Below, one piece after another: positions 27,947 to 36,985 of a stretch of 64,000 nucleotides of DNA. This DNA comes from Neisseria zoodegmatis (lineage in GTDB: Bacteria > Pseudomonadota > Gammaproteobacteria > Burkholderiales > Neisseriaceae), in assembly GCF_900187305.1 (NCBI RefSeq), contig NZ_LT906434.1:806001-870000 (forward strand). Reading direction: 5' to 3'. The stretch's first letter is position 1. The number at the start of each line of letters is the position of its first letter. The notes under the pieces are model-generated. The model did no database searches. It saw nothing but the letters and a program-made list of their open reading frames with translations, and had not been told where the DNA came from. Both the position numbers and the translations under genes were made by a program.

Positions 27947-30900
27947 TTTTTCACTCCGTTTTTCAGGATTTTAATGGCGTAATGTTGCGGATTAGTTTGT
28001 TCTTGCATAAAACGTATAACTTTTGCCAGTGGGGTTTTGCTGTTTTTGGGCTGTTCCCACACAGCTTTTGCACCGACAATGATCAGTTTATCCATCGCAC
28101 GAGATAAAGCGACATTGATACGATTCGGCAAATGTAAAAAGCCTGTACTGTATGTTTTGTCATGTCGAGCCAACGATAAAATAATCACTCGGTTTTCTTT
28201 GCCTTGATAACTGTCCACACTGTCAATTTTAATTAGACGGCGGAAACGTTCTTCCCAACTGTTTTGATTAAACATTGTGCGAATGAGTTTTTTCTGTTCG
28301 CTGTACATACAAATCACACCGATAGCTTGTTCGTTTTTATCCAAACAATGTTGTACAACATCGCTGTTCATAAACGTTTCATCATTTTGGAAACTTTGCA
28401 GCAAATTAATAATTTCTTTGGCTTCGGCACGATTAGACAAACTGCCACTTTTACCTTGTTCATGATAAGAATTAGGCAATGAAGTGGTATCCAACCAAGT
28501 AACACCGGCTTTTAGTTTTTCTGGCAGCTTCGCGTAAATATTGGGCACATCATTATCGGTTTTACCATTTTCCAAAACATTATTATAAAAACAAGCAGAC
28601 ACCAAACTGCCAATCGCAGGCGCCATACGATATTGTGTTTTAAGTGTTGCACAAGTTTGTTTGCCGTATTCCGATTGAAACACCCGTTCAAAATCGCTGC
28701 CCAATGCTTGGTCTAATTCTTCGCCACGTTTGGAAATACCTAAACGGCGGGCAAGTGCATTTTTATGTTCTTCCGAATATAAAGGCGGTAATTGTTTATG
28801 GTCACCTACCAATAAGATTCGAGAGCCAGACTGCATGGCGATTGCCAATTCGCTGGAAATGGAGCGTGCTGCTTCATCCACAATTACCCAATCATAAATA
28901 TTGTCTGCAATGCCGATGTGGTGTTGGCCAATACCAACACAAGTACCAATCACAAGTTGGCGGGAACGTGCCAAAAATTCATCATAATTGGTACGTTCAT
29001 TTGAAAGTGCTTCCAACATATCTTGAGTTAAATCAATCAATTTCTTCGCCTGAACATCTTCTACTGGCTGAATATTGTGCTTTTGATTTAATTCGCCAAT
29101 TAGCTTTGGCAAAATGTCATCAATTTCCATCAGTTCACGTATTCCCATTGTCTGGGCTTGCTCTTTGATACTTTTTTCTAATCGTTTGCGTAAATGCTTT
29201 TCGTCTTCATCAATATTCTCATCTTTTGAATTTTTAATGATTTTTTCATAACGACGAATTTGTGAACCAATATCAAACATGATTTCAGCCCGTTCACGCA
29301 AATAGCTTTCAGGCAGTCCCATGCTGCGGCCAAGCTGACAGATATTGCCAATTTTATTCACATTTAACTGTGCTCTTTTTTGCCCGACCAAATTCGGCGA
29401 GAACACATCTTCCAAAATTTCAGAATCAGCAATTTCACGATTGCTAAAACGCACCAATTGCAAATCCGTTCCCAAACGCTGGCAGTGTTTACGTATACGT
29501 TCGGCAGCCGTATTGACCGCTTCATGCGATTGGCTGACCAACAGAATATTGCGCATCTTTTGTACATCAAACAAATAATGCACAAATGCGGCAATAAATT
29601 CTGTTTTTCCGGTCCCCGGCGGGCCTTGCAATAAGGATAACGGTCCGTTGGCAATCAGTTTCTGGAAAGCGATACGTTGTGCCTCGTTCAAACTTACACC
29701 TTTTTCAGGTTGGTCGTAGCGTTTAAATTCATCATCGCTAAGCTGAACCTCATATTTTTCAGACGGCAATGAACAATGTTCATCAAAATAATTAACTAAA
29801 TTTTTAACCACACTTTCGCCGTCTAAAATACGTTGTAAAGCCTTTTTACGGCGGGTGTAAGACGCTTTGTTTTGTTTACTTTGCAAATAAACAGGCGTAT
29901 CCGCTTGAATTCGATTAGTATTTTTATCTTTATATTTTTTCAGATGAATTTCATTTAATGTGCTTTTAGCAACATCTACCGTGCCGTAAACAAACGTTTT
30001 TTCGCCGTCTTCACTTTTACCAACGGCTTCCACAATTTCATCACGCTTAAATTGATCAATCGGATTGACTTCACCATCATATGGAATATAAATGTCACCG
30101 TTTTCGGTTTTTTGCAAAGCTTCACTAGCTGTAACAGATGGTAACGCTTCGGTCTCGGTATCCAAAATCGCCTGCCATAGCCTTTGAATGCTGGGGCGTT
30201 GTTCAATAATCGGTTCTGAAATTTCAACATCAACGATTTCGGTTTCAATAATTTCAATTTCTTCAAGATTTTCTTTTTCAGGCAACCTGAAAATGTGTTC
30301 GCCAATGAATTGATGTAACGTATTTTGAAATGCTTCATGATAAGCCAAATAATCACTCAACTTATCTAAGTTGCTGTAATTGCTATAAGAAACTGATAAA
30401 CCTAAAGATAAACTGGCCACACTTTTCTCTTTGTCTGTTCGGCTAATATGGCTACGTTCAAACGGCGAAATAGCGTGCCTGAATTTTCTGTCATTAATGG
30501 TATAAAACGCTGTAAATTTTCCACCCAAGCCAATAAAGGTAATATCTACTTCTTCTTTTGGATATTTTTTACTTTCTTGAAACTGAACAAACAATTCGCC
30601 ATTTTCAGGATAAATTTCAATCGGCAAAAACGAATCACGACCACCCACGGTAATATTTATCATCGGCGTGGTCGGTCTCGGGTTGAGTGCTTCTTTAAAT
30701 CTTGCCAACGAAATAAACGCTGTTTGGCTGTCTGAATATTCTTGTTGTATCGCTTCGGCAATTTCAGCAAAATTTTCAGACGGCTTATTCCATTCTATAC
30801 CCAATAATTCGCATGCCATTTTCATGACAGCAAAATTATCCCGCTGTTTTTCGGTAACATGATCAAATTCTGGCGAATATTCGGTATTGAACTGACTTTG

Positions 30901-32925
30901 TCCGTTTGGCGAAAAATCCAAAATATCCAAAATCTGAAGCCTAATATTGTCGCCATCAATCGTTACCAATACGTTGTCAGGTTTCAAATCACCGTGCGTA
31001 AAACCCAAGCTGTGCAAATGTTCAACATTCTGAACAAGCTGATTAATAAGCGTGAGCTTAAGCTCATCAGCCAAATTGATTTCTTGAATTTTTTGCCAAG
31101 GTATACCTTTAACAATGAAATCGCTCACTGCAAACAGGCAGCCCGATTTTTTAGCAATACCGAATTCACGGATTTTCGGCACATAATCGGGCGACAATTT
31201 CGCCAGTTTCGCCATATTTTCCAGCCAATGCAAAACTACTCTGGCTTTTGAACTATCGGTTTGCGGGTCTGAACCAAACCATTTTTTTACTAAATAATAT
31301 GATGAACGATAGATTTCTTTATCATCATCATCTTTTATTGTTTCTTCATCAGGATAATTTTTTTCTAATTTATTCTGAAAAAAGAATGGCTCTAATTTTG
31401 CAAAATCAAAAGAAAAATCGATCGCCTGTTCAGGTTTGGCTTGATTAAATGCGTCTAAAAAATCCACAGCATTTTTAAAAGGTGCATTTGATAACGCCGT
31501 ACGCAAAGCTTCTGCATACCATGCTGTCTCATTGCCTAGTTTATTTTTCATTTCATTAAGGCTATCAGGAGAAATCCGTTTTGCCTGAATGATATGCCAT
31601 GCCAAAACTGCCAATGAACGTACATCATATTGATAGGGCGTAAGTTTGATGCCGTCTGAAAGTGCAAAAGCTTCTTTTGCCAAATCGCCGGATACTTCCA
31701 AAATTTCACGTACATCACCAACAGTTTGCTCTGACGGAAAGTAAGCGGTCGCAAAACCTGACAATGTAATTTTGTCATCTGCCGATAGCCAAATACTGTG
31801 TTCGCCCAAGTCCCGATGAGCAATATCGATTTTGTGCAACTGGGCAAATTTGTCTAATAATAATTGCACCAATCCCAAGCGACGTTCCGTGCTTAAATTT
31901 TCGCCATTGTATCCGCCCACAAATTGATTAAAGCGTTTTTGTTGTGAAAACAGTTCAAATAAATCAATGTGTTCAGCAGTGATTTCACCTTTTTGTGGTG
32001 TGGATTTGTAATTTAAACAGGAATGATATAAGTCTTTGTTTTTTAATTTTATGTAGTTCAATACATCATATTCACGACTGACCAAACGGTAACGTCCATC
32101 AGGGGTCTGTGCTTCTGGACGGTTGACTTTAGTGAAATCCCAACGGCGCAATAAAGCTTGGTCTTGGTATTTTTTGTTTTCAGTTTGAGCAAGATATTCT
32201 TGAAAAATGAGTTTTGGGTGAGAAAAAATAGGTGTGTCTTCGGCATAATAGCCATTCATATTGGTAGACTTAGGCTTGACGGTATTGCTACCAAAAATCT
32301 TTTTATTAAAAAGATCAAAATCTTGATTTAAAGTTTTACTATTGGGATGTGGTTTGAAGCGTTTGTTAAATTCGTGTTCGTTTTTAAGTTTGAGAAAATC
32401 CGCCAAAGTGAGAACGTGTAGTTTTTCATTGTCGGGCAGCTGACTAAAATCAGCATTACCTGTCATCACAACCAAAAAATGTACCTGTGGGCGTAAGCCT
32501 TTATTGGTGAATTGTTGTTTAAATTTATCCAGTTTCTTTTCTAGTAAAAATTGCTTGTTTCGTGTAATAGAAACAGGCGAACGCCCCATATCTTTTTCAT
32601 TCAAATACCATTTATCTTTATCAGAGGTAATAACACCATTCCAATGTTTTAATTCCACAATCAATACATTGCAATGCGTGATAATTACCAAATCAAATTC
32701 ACCTTCTTTGCGTTCTTTCACGTCTGCAAAGCGAAAACCTGAATATCCTTTCCAAGGGAAAATGGATTTCAATGCCCCTAATGCTTGTAATCCTTGCCCC
32801 TTGAAAGATTGGTTTATTTTTACGGAACCTGAAAAAGCTTGCTTGATTTTTTCGATCGCTTCTACTTCGTGAGTAGTTAAGCCGCCGCCCCAGTCTTGTA
32901 CTTCCATAAATTCTTGTATTTCCAT
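27943..32925 (-). CDS. NERD nuclease - double kinase-like - SF1 helicase fusion protein (MkoA candidate)
   Basis: The 1660-residue protein has, in order: a NERD nuclease-like domain (residues ~20-200; Asp 78 and Glu 91-x-Lys 93, VELKHW); a degenerate kinase-like domain (~280-500; HRDL at 370-373 but Asn and DFG lost); a second kinase-like domain (~540-740; complete HGDLKPDN at 644-651, then DFS at 670); a central region (~750-1050); and an Upf1-like/COG1112 SF1 helicase (~1075-1640; Walker A GPPGTGKT 1101-1108, DEAA 1350-1353, GDHKQLPP 1374-1381, QYRM, DSYQGKE, NVALSRA). GGAG precedes the ATG. Kinase plus COG1112 helicase with a partner gene is the layout I recall for Mokosh type I anti-phage systems. 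AT-rich and horizontally acquired by appearance. Confidence 0.92.
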   Translation of the reverse strand: MEIQEFMEVQDWGGGLTTHEVEAIEKIKQAFSGSVKINQSFKGQGLQALGALKSIFPWKGYSGFRFADVKERKEGEFDLVIITHCNVLIVELKHWNGVITSDKDKWYLNEKDMGRSPVSITRNKQFLLEKKLDKFKQQFTNKGLRPQVHFLVVMTGNADFSQLPDNEKLHVLTLADFLKLKNEHEFNKRFKPHPNSKTLNQDFDLFNKKIFGSNTVKPKSTNMNGYYAEDTPIFSHPKLIFQEYLAQTENKKYQDQALLRRWDFTKVNRPEAQTPDGRYRLVSREYDVLNYIKLKNKDLYHSCLNYKSTPQKGEITAEHIDLFELFSQQKRFNQFVGGYNGENLSTERRLGLVQLLLDKFAQLHKIDIAHRDLGEHSIWLSADDKITLSGFATAYFPSEQTVGDVREILEVSGDLAKEAFALSDGIKLTPYQYDVRSLAVLAWHIIQAKRISPDSLNEMKNKLGNETAWYAEALRTALSNAPFKNAVDFLDAFNQAKPEQAIDFSFDFAKLEPFFFQNKLEKNYPDEETIKDDDDKEIYRSSYYLVKKWFGSDPQTDSSKARVVLHWLENMAKLAKLSPDYVPKIREFGIAKKSGCLFAVSDFIVKGIPWQKIQEINLADELKLTLINQLVQNVEHLHSLGFTHGDLKPDNVLVTIDGDNIRLQILDILDFSPNGQSQFNTEYSPEFDHVTEKQRDNFAVMKMACELLGIEWNKPSENFAEIAEAIQQEYSDSQTAFISLARFKEALNPRPTTPMINITVGGRDSFLPIEIYPENGELFVQFQESKKYPKEEVDITFIGLGGKFTAFYTINDRKFRHAISPFERSHISRTDKEKSVASLSLGLSVSYSNYSNLDKLSDYLAYHEAFQNTLHQFIGEHIFRLPEKENLEEIEIIETEIVDVEISEPIIEQRPSIQRLWQAILDTETEALPSVTASEALQKTENGDIYIPYDGEVNPIDQFKRDEIVEAVGKSEDGEKTFVYGTVDVAKSTLNEIHLKKYKDKNTNRIQADTPVYLQSKQNKASYTRRKKALQRILDGESVVKNLVNYFDEHCSLPSEKYEVQLSDDEFKRYDQPEKGVSLNEAQRIAFQKLIANGPLSLLQGPPGTGKTEFIAAFVHYLFDVQKMRNILLVSQSHEAVNTAAERIRKHCQRLGTDLQLVRFSNREIADSEILEDVFSPNLVGQKRAQLNVNKIGNICQLGRSMGLPESYLRERAEIMFDIGSQIRRYEKIIKNSKDENIDEDEKHLRKRLEKSIKEQAQTMGIRELMEIDDILPKLIGELNQKHNIQPVEDVQAKKLIDLTQDMLEALSNERTNYDEFLARSRQLVIGTCVGIGQHHIGIADNIYDWVIVDEAARSISSELAIAMQSGSRILLVGDHKQLPPLYSEEHKNALARRLGISKRGEELDQALGSDFERVFQSEYGKQTCATLKTQYRMAPAIGSLVSACFYNNVLENGKTDNDVPNIYAKLPEKLKAGVTWLDTTSLPNSYHEQGKSGSLSNRAEAKEIINLLQSFQNDETFMNSDVVQHCLDKNEQAIGVICMYSEQKKLIRTMFNQNSWEERFRRLIKIDSVDSYQGKENRVIILSLARHDKTYSTGFLHLPNRINVALSRAMDKLIIVGAKAVWEQPKNSKTPLAKVIRFMQEQTNPQHYAIKILKNGVKK

Positions 32926-32959
32926 AAATTACTCCATAGTAAATATTTGGTATATTTTA

Positions 32960-34255
32960 TTAAATTGTCGCCACACTACACCCATACAACGGCACATTCA
33001 CGAGCCAATCCTGCTCCCGATAATCCGCCATAGAAAAGCGCACCGCCTGTTCGGGCTGAAACTGTTCCACATACACTTTCAAACTTTTGGCTTTCAAATT
33101 TTCTTCCGCTTTCACTTCAATGGGAATGACCGACTGCCCGCATTGCAGCACAAAATCCACCTCCGCCGTGCCGCGTTCGGCTGCCCAATAAAACACGGGG
33201 TTTTCCTGCGTGGCAACCAGTTGTTGCAAGACATATTGCTCGGTCAATGCACCTTTGAATTCGGTAAAAATACGACTGCCTTCCAGCAAAACACTAACGT
33301 CCAAATGGCTTTGGGCGGCGAGCAGGCCGACGTCCAGGCCATAGAGTTTGAACGCGTTGTCCTGATAAGCCGAAAGCGGCAGATGCGGTTTTTTGATGCG
33401 CGGCACGCAATGTACCAAACCGCTGTCTTTGAGCCATTGCAGGGCAATTTCATAATCCTTGCTTCGTGCGCCTTTTTGCAGTTGCGAGTAGATAAATTTC
33501 TTGTTTTCTTTGGCAAGTTGCTCAGGAACGGACGACCAAATCGACCGCACTTTTTGCACGGTTTGCCCGTCTTTGATGTGCTTGGAAAAATCCTGTTCAT
33601 ACGCCAACAGCAAATTGCGCTGCACTTGGCGAACCGCATCGAAATTTTGCGTATCGATAAACGTCTGCACCGCTTCAGGCATGCCTCCGACAAAATAATA
33701 TTGGCGTAACAAATCAATGTAGGCCGTTTTCATGGCGGTAATTAACGCCCAATCCTGCGTTTCCAGCAGTTGCCTCAAATCCTGTTTACCTAGCGCGGTG
33801 AGAAACTCCTGAAAATCCATTGGATAAATCGGCAGAAAATCCACCTTGCCCACAGGAAACGAAACTTGATGATGCAGCGACACGCCTAGTAGCGAGCCTG
33901 CCGCCACGATATAAAACTGCGGTGCGTTTTCGTAAAAATATTTGAGTGATGACAAGGCTTGCGGTATTTCTTGAATTTCGTCAAAAATCAATAGGGTATC
34001 TTCTGCCTGAATATCTACACCGCTTTCAATTTTTAAGCCGAGTATCAGGCGGTTGATGTCGTAATCGCCTGCAAACAGCGTCTTCATGCGCGGGTTGTTG
34101 TCAAAATTGATGTAGGCAACTTGGGCGAAATGCTGCTCACCGAAGTGCTTCATTACCCACGTTTTGCCAACCTGTCTTGCCCCTTGAATAATCAATGGCT
34201 TGCGCTTAGGCTGGTTTTTCCATTTTTCTAAAGATTGGATAATATTGCGTTGCAT
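32960..34255 (-). CDS. AAA_14/DUF4143 family ATP-binding protein
   Basis: The 431-residue protein has an N-terminal AAA_14 ATPase domain with Walker A GARQVGKTW and Walker B LLIFDEIQEI, then the hallmark YYFVGGMPEAV. The C-terminal DUF4143 part is a PD-(D/E)XK-like fold with EVDFVLQCGQSVIPIEVKAEE, which retains E/D and ExK. The family is widespread, mobile and of unknown function. It lies 34 bases upstream of the helicase gene on the same strand, so it may be cotranscribed, but its base composition looks more like the chromosome than the helicase does. It could be an independent passenger. Confidence 0.9.
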   Translation of the reverse strand: MQRNIIQSLEKWKNQPKRKPLIIQGARQVGKTWVMKHFGEQHFAQVAYINFDNNPRMKTLFAGDYDINRLILGLKIESGVDIQAEDTLLIFDEIQEIPQALSSLKYFYENAPQFYIVAAGSLLGVSLHHQVSFPVGKVDFLPIYPMDFQEFLTALGKQDLRQLLETQDWALITAMKTAYIDLLRQYYFVGGMPEAVQTFIDTQNFDAVRQVQRNLLLAYEQDFSKHIKDGQTVQKVRSIWSSVPEQLAKENKKFIYSQLQKGARSKDYEIALQWLKDSGLVHCVPRIKKPHLPLSAYQDNAFKLYGLDVGLLAAQSHLDVSVLLEGSRIFTEFKGALTEQYVLQQLVATQENPVFYWAAERGTAEVDFVLQCGQSVIPIEVKAEENLKAKSLKVYVEQFQPEQAVRFSMADYREQDWLVNVPLYGCSVATI

Positions 34256-34470
34256 GGAAAAGATCTCACAAAAGTTTGCTTGTTATTTTAGTTAGATTTT
34301 ACATTTTTTCAAACGAAAAAGTGTGTTTTATATTCATTTTTTCAAATGAAAGTGCGTTTTCCTGTTTCAGCCTGCTTTTGTATGCGATAAAATGCCTTTC
34401 TCAAATATTAAAGAACGCTTCCGGGAAACCAACGATTTGCGTAGCGTTCCTACACAAATAAAAAGCCATC

Positions 34471-34927
34471 ATGCAAAACATCAAAAACAATCAATCAGAA
34501 AATACAAATATGCCGTCTGAAGGCAAGCAAAGCGAGTTTCTGCAAAGCAAAAACCTTTGAGACGGCCTGAAATCCGTTTCCCCAAGCAAACCGCGCTACC
34601 GCCTAACCAAGCTCGGCGAGCAAATGGCGCGTTTGCCCATCGACCCGAAGGTCGCCCGCATTTTGCTGGCGGCGCAAAAGCACGACTGTATGGCGGAAAT
34701 ACTCGTTATCGTGTCCGCCCTGTCCATCCAAGACCCGCGCGAACGTCTGTCCCGCCTTCACCGACCCCGAAATCATCCGCAGTAATCTGGCCGCAGTGAT
34801 TCTGCGCATGGCAGCCCTGAAACTGGGTAATGTGGCGGCGTTTCCGTTTCTCGAAGCGCCTGACCAGCGTTATATTAATGACGGGTTTCAGGTGTTGTTG
34901 GAATTGGGGGCGGTGGAGACCGTTTAA
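34471..34927 (+). pseudogene. hrpA: chimeric hrpA remnant joining a C-half start to an N-half end
   Basis: From 34591 to about 34745 it matches the beginning of the hrpA C-terminal part (37031-37185; PRYRLTKLGEQMARLPIDP to SIQDPRER) with a few base changes. At about 34746 it switches to sequence matching the end of the N-terminal part (26287-26454; [13 protein letters not shown] to LLELGAVE). The switch shifts frame by one. Upstream, 34471-34590 is in frame with PRYRL and resembles a linker (MQNIKNNQSENTN) but has a TGA at 34558. It is non-functional: a deletion scar between two insertion modules. Confidence 0.85.
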
Positions 34928-34928
34928 A

Positions 34929-34972
34929 AAAGCAGCCTGCACTTTTTAATTAAATAAAGTGCAGGCTGCTTT
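34929..34972 (-). terminator. terminator built from an inverted Kingella-type DUS
   Basis: Arms AAAGCAGCCTGCACTTT and its exact complement (17 base pairs, loop of 10). Each arm contains AAGCAGCCTGCA, which equals the AG-king3 DUS dialect as I recall it. It ends the minus-strand MBL-fold gene, whose stop lies 18 bases away. Confidence 0.85.
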
Positions 34973-34990
34973 GAGGTTAATTGGTGTTTA

Positions 34991-35842
34991 TCAATCCAGC
35001 TTAACGGTTTCACCGTCTTCCGGAACGCTTACGCGGCTTTCAATGCCTTGTCCGCGTATAAATTTACGCATATCGGCGCGGCTGACGGCAGTATGGTTCA
35101 CGGTATCCATGTGTACTGTGATTATTTTAGCTTTGGGCATGGCTTGACTGGCTTTCAACACGTCTGCCGTGCCCATGATGATGCCGTCTGAAATACCTGA
35201 AATCAGCGCGTAGCCTGTATTCATTATCAAGTAATCGGGCTTGTAGCGGTTTAAGGCTTTGTTTACGTCTGCCGTCCACACCGTATCGCCCATAATATAG
35301 GCAGTTTTGTGTCCGTTGCTTTGGAACACTACCCCCATCGCATCCCCCAAAATTTCTGCCATTTGCGGGTTGGCATACATAGCTTCTGTACCGTGTGCGC
35401 CGCCGGTTTTGCTGATGGTTACGCCGTTGAAGGTTGTGTTGCCGTTTAGTATGCGCACATCAGTAAAACCCTGTTTGCGTATTTTTTCGGCATCGGCTTG
35501 GTGTTGCACATACACGGGCAAGTTTTTCGGAATGGCACGAGCAGCAGCTTCGTCCCAGTGATCTTCGTGGGTGTGGGTAACGATAACAGCATCCACACCA
35601 TCCAAAATTTTATTTACGCTCATCGGCAGCCCGACTAATGGCATTTTGGTTTGGTTGTTGAACGTTCCGGCAAAGCCGTTCATTGAATGCTTGGGGGCAA
35701 AAAAAGGGTCAATCAGAAACGTTTGCCCTGCGTATTCGATTTTGGCGGTGGCGTTGCGAATGTGTTGGTAGTAGTCGTCCGCCCAAGCAGAGAAAGCAGT
35801 TGCACCCAAAACAGCGGCAAGAATAAATTTTTTGAATTTCAT
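34991..35842 (-). CDS. secreted MBL-fold metal-dependent hydrolase (UPF0173-like)
   Basis: The 283-residue protein has a signal peptide (MKFKKFILAAVLGATAFSAWA, cleavage near residue 21), so it is exported to the periplasm. The metal motif THTHEDHWD is complete, and GDTVWTADV supplies the later Asp. ILVVHMDTVNH-type ending (AKIITVHMDTVNHTAVSR) supplies the last His. The overall form is that of UPF0173/UlaG-like hydrolases; the substrate is unknown. AAGGAG precedes the ATG. It is divergent from a GlxA-type regulator 97 bases away, which likely controls it. Confidence 0.9.
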   Translation of the reverse strand: MKFKKFILAAVLGATAFSAWADDYYQHIRNATAKIEYAGQTFLIDPFFAPKHSMNGFAGTFNNQTKMPLVGLPMSVNKILDGVDAVIVTHTHEDHWDEAAARAIPKNLPVYVQHQADAEKIRKQGFTDVRILNGNTTFNGVTISKTGGAHGTEAMYANPQMAEILGDAMGVVFQSNGHKTAYIMGDTVWTADVNKALNRYKPDYLIMNTGYALISGISDGIIMGTADVLKASQAMPKAKIITVHMDTVNHTAVSRADMRKFIRGQGIESRVSVPEDGETVKLD

Positions 35843-35902
35843 GATGTTGCTCCTTAAAAAATCATGGAGCGTATTTTAAGCAGCGGGCGTATCGGCTAAA
35901 AT

Positions 35903-35940
35903 AGGCAATATTGCCAATAAACGCAAGAATAGTGCCAATA
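35903..35940. promoter_or_regulatory. candidate operator of the GlxA-type regulator
   Basis: The perfect palindrome GGCAATATTGCC (35904-35915) overlaps the first of two direct repeats TGCCAATA (35912-35919 and 35933-35940), 21 bases apart, that is two helical turns. This spacing is typical for AraC-type sites, and the repeats lie between the divergent genes. Confidence 0.5.
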
Positions 35941-36902
35941 TGCCGTCTGAAAAACGAACCATCCCCAAAATCGTGCTGTATGCCCAATCAGGTATGAACG
36001 ATTTTGTTTTCAATATTCCTTTTTCCGTACTTCAGACAACTTATCGGGATAATCCGTTGTTTGAATTGAAAATCTGTTCTGATAATGGTCAAAACATTAT
36101 CACGGCATTGGGTGCAAACATTCCCGTACACGGCGGATTGGACTTAATGATCCGTGCCGACATTATCGTTATCGCAGGCTGGCGCGACATTGAAGAAGCT
36201 CCGACCTCTGAGCTTACCGCGCATTTGCACCAAGCAGCAGAGCGAGGTACGTGCATTGCCACCCTGTGCTACGGTACTTATGCACTTGCCTACACAGGAC
36301 TTCTAGATGGTAAAACGGCCGCTACCCACTGGCTTGCAGAATCCGACTTTGTCCGCCGTTTTCCAAAAATTTATTTGGATACCAACCGCCTGTATGTGGA
36401 AGACGGTAACTTTTTAACTTCGGCCGGAGCTGCGGGCGGGCTGGATTGCTGTCTGTTCCTCATCCGTAAAATCCACGGTGCAACTGTTGCCAACGAGCTT
36501 GCTCGCACCTTCGTTGCTGCGCCTTACCGTGAAGGCGGGCAAGCACAGTTTATCCACCGTCCTGCCGAACGCCGTATCGCCGACGACAAAATCAACCGCC
36601 TGTTGGACGAACTGCGCCAAAACCTTGCCGCACCATACCGCTTAGATGATTTGGCAGAGAAATTAGCTGTTTCCCGCCGCACTTTTATCCGCCATTTTGC
36701 TCAAGCCACAGGTATGAATTTCGGGGAATGGCTTACAACGGAGCGATTATGGCAGGTACAGGATTTGTTGGAAAACACGGATTTGCCGATAGAGCACATT
36801 GCCGAACAAAGCGGTTTCGGCAGTGCTGCAAATCTGCGGGCGCAGTTCAAAGCCAAGTTCAAAATCAATCCGAATACTTGGCGGAAAGTGTTTGGCCGAT
36901 AG
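35940..36902 (+). CDS. GlxA-type transcriptional regulator (DJ-1/PfpI and AraC HTH)
   Basis: The 320-residue protein has an N-terminal DJ-1/PfpI-like domain (IVLYAQSGMNDFVFNIPFSVLQ; IATLCYGTYALAYTGLLDGKTAATHW with the elbow Cys) and a C-terminal AraC-type DNA-binding domain (YRLDDLAEKLAVSRRTFIRHFAQATGMNFGEWL; IEHIAEQSGFGSAANLRAQFKAKFKINPNTWRK). The start codon is the first base triplet of an AT-DUS (ATGCCGTCTGAA), giving MPSEK. It forms module B with the divergent MBL-fold hydrolase. Confidence 0.9.
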   Translation: MPSEKRTIPKIVLYAQSGMNDFVFNIPFSVLQTTYRDNPLFELKICSDNGQNIITALGANIPVHGGLDLMIRADIIVIAGWRDIEEAPTSELTAHLHQAAERGTCIATLCYGTYALAYTGLLDGKTAATHWLAESDFVRRFPKIYLDTNRLYVEDGNFLTSAGAAGGLDCCLFLIRKIHGATVANELARTFVAAPYREGGQAQFIHRPAERRIADDKINRLLDELRQNLAAPYRLDDLAEKLAVSRRTFIRHFAQATGMNFGEWLTTERLWQVQDLLENTDLPIEHIAEQSGFGSAANLRAQFKAKFKINPNTWRKVFGR

Positions 36903-36985
36903 ATCAGGTTGATAAACTTAATAAAAAGCAGCCTGTTTTTTTCAGACGGCCTATTCATTACACAATTGTTCATTAAAACAGAATT

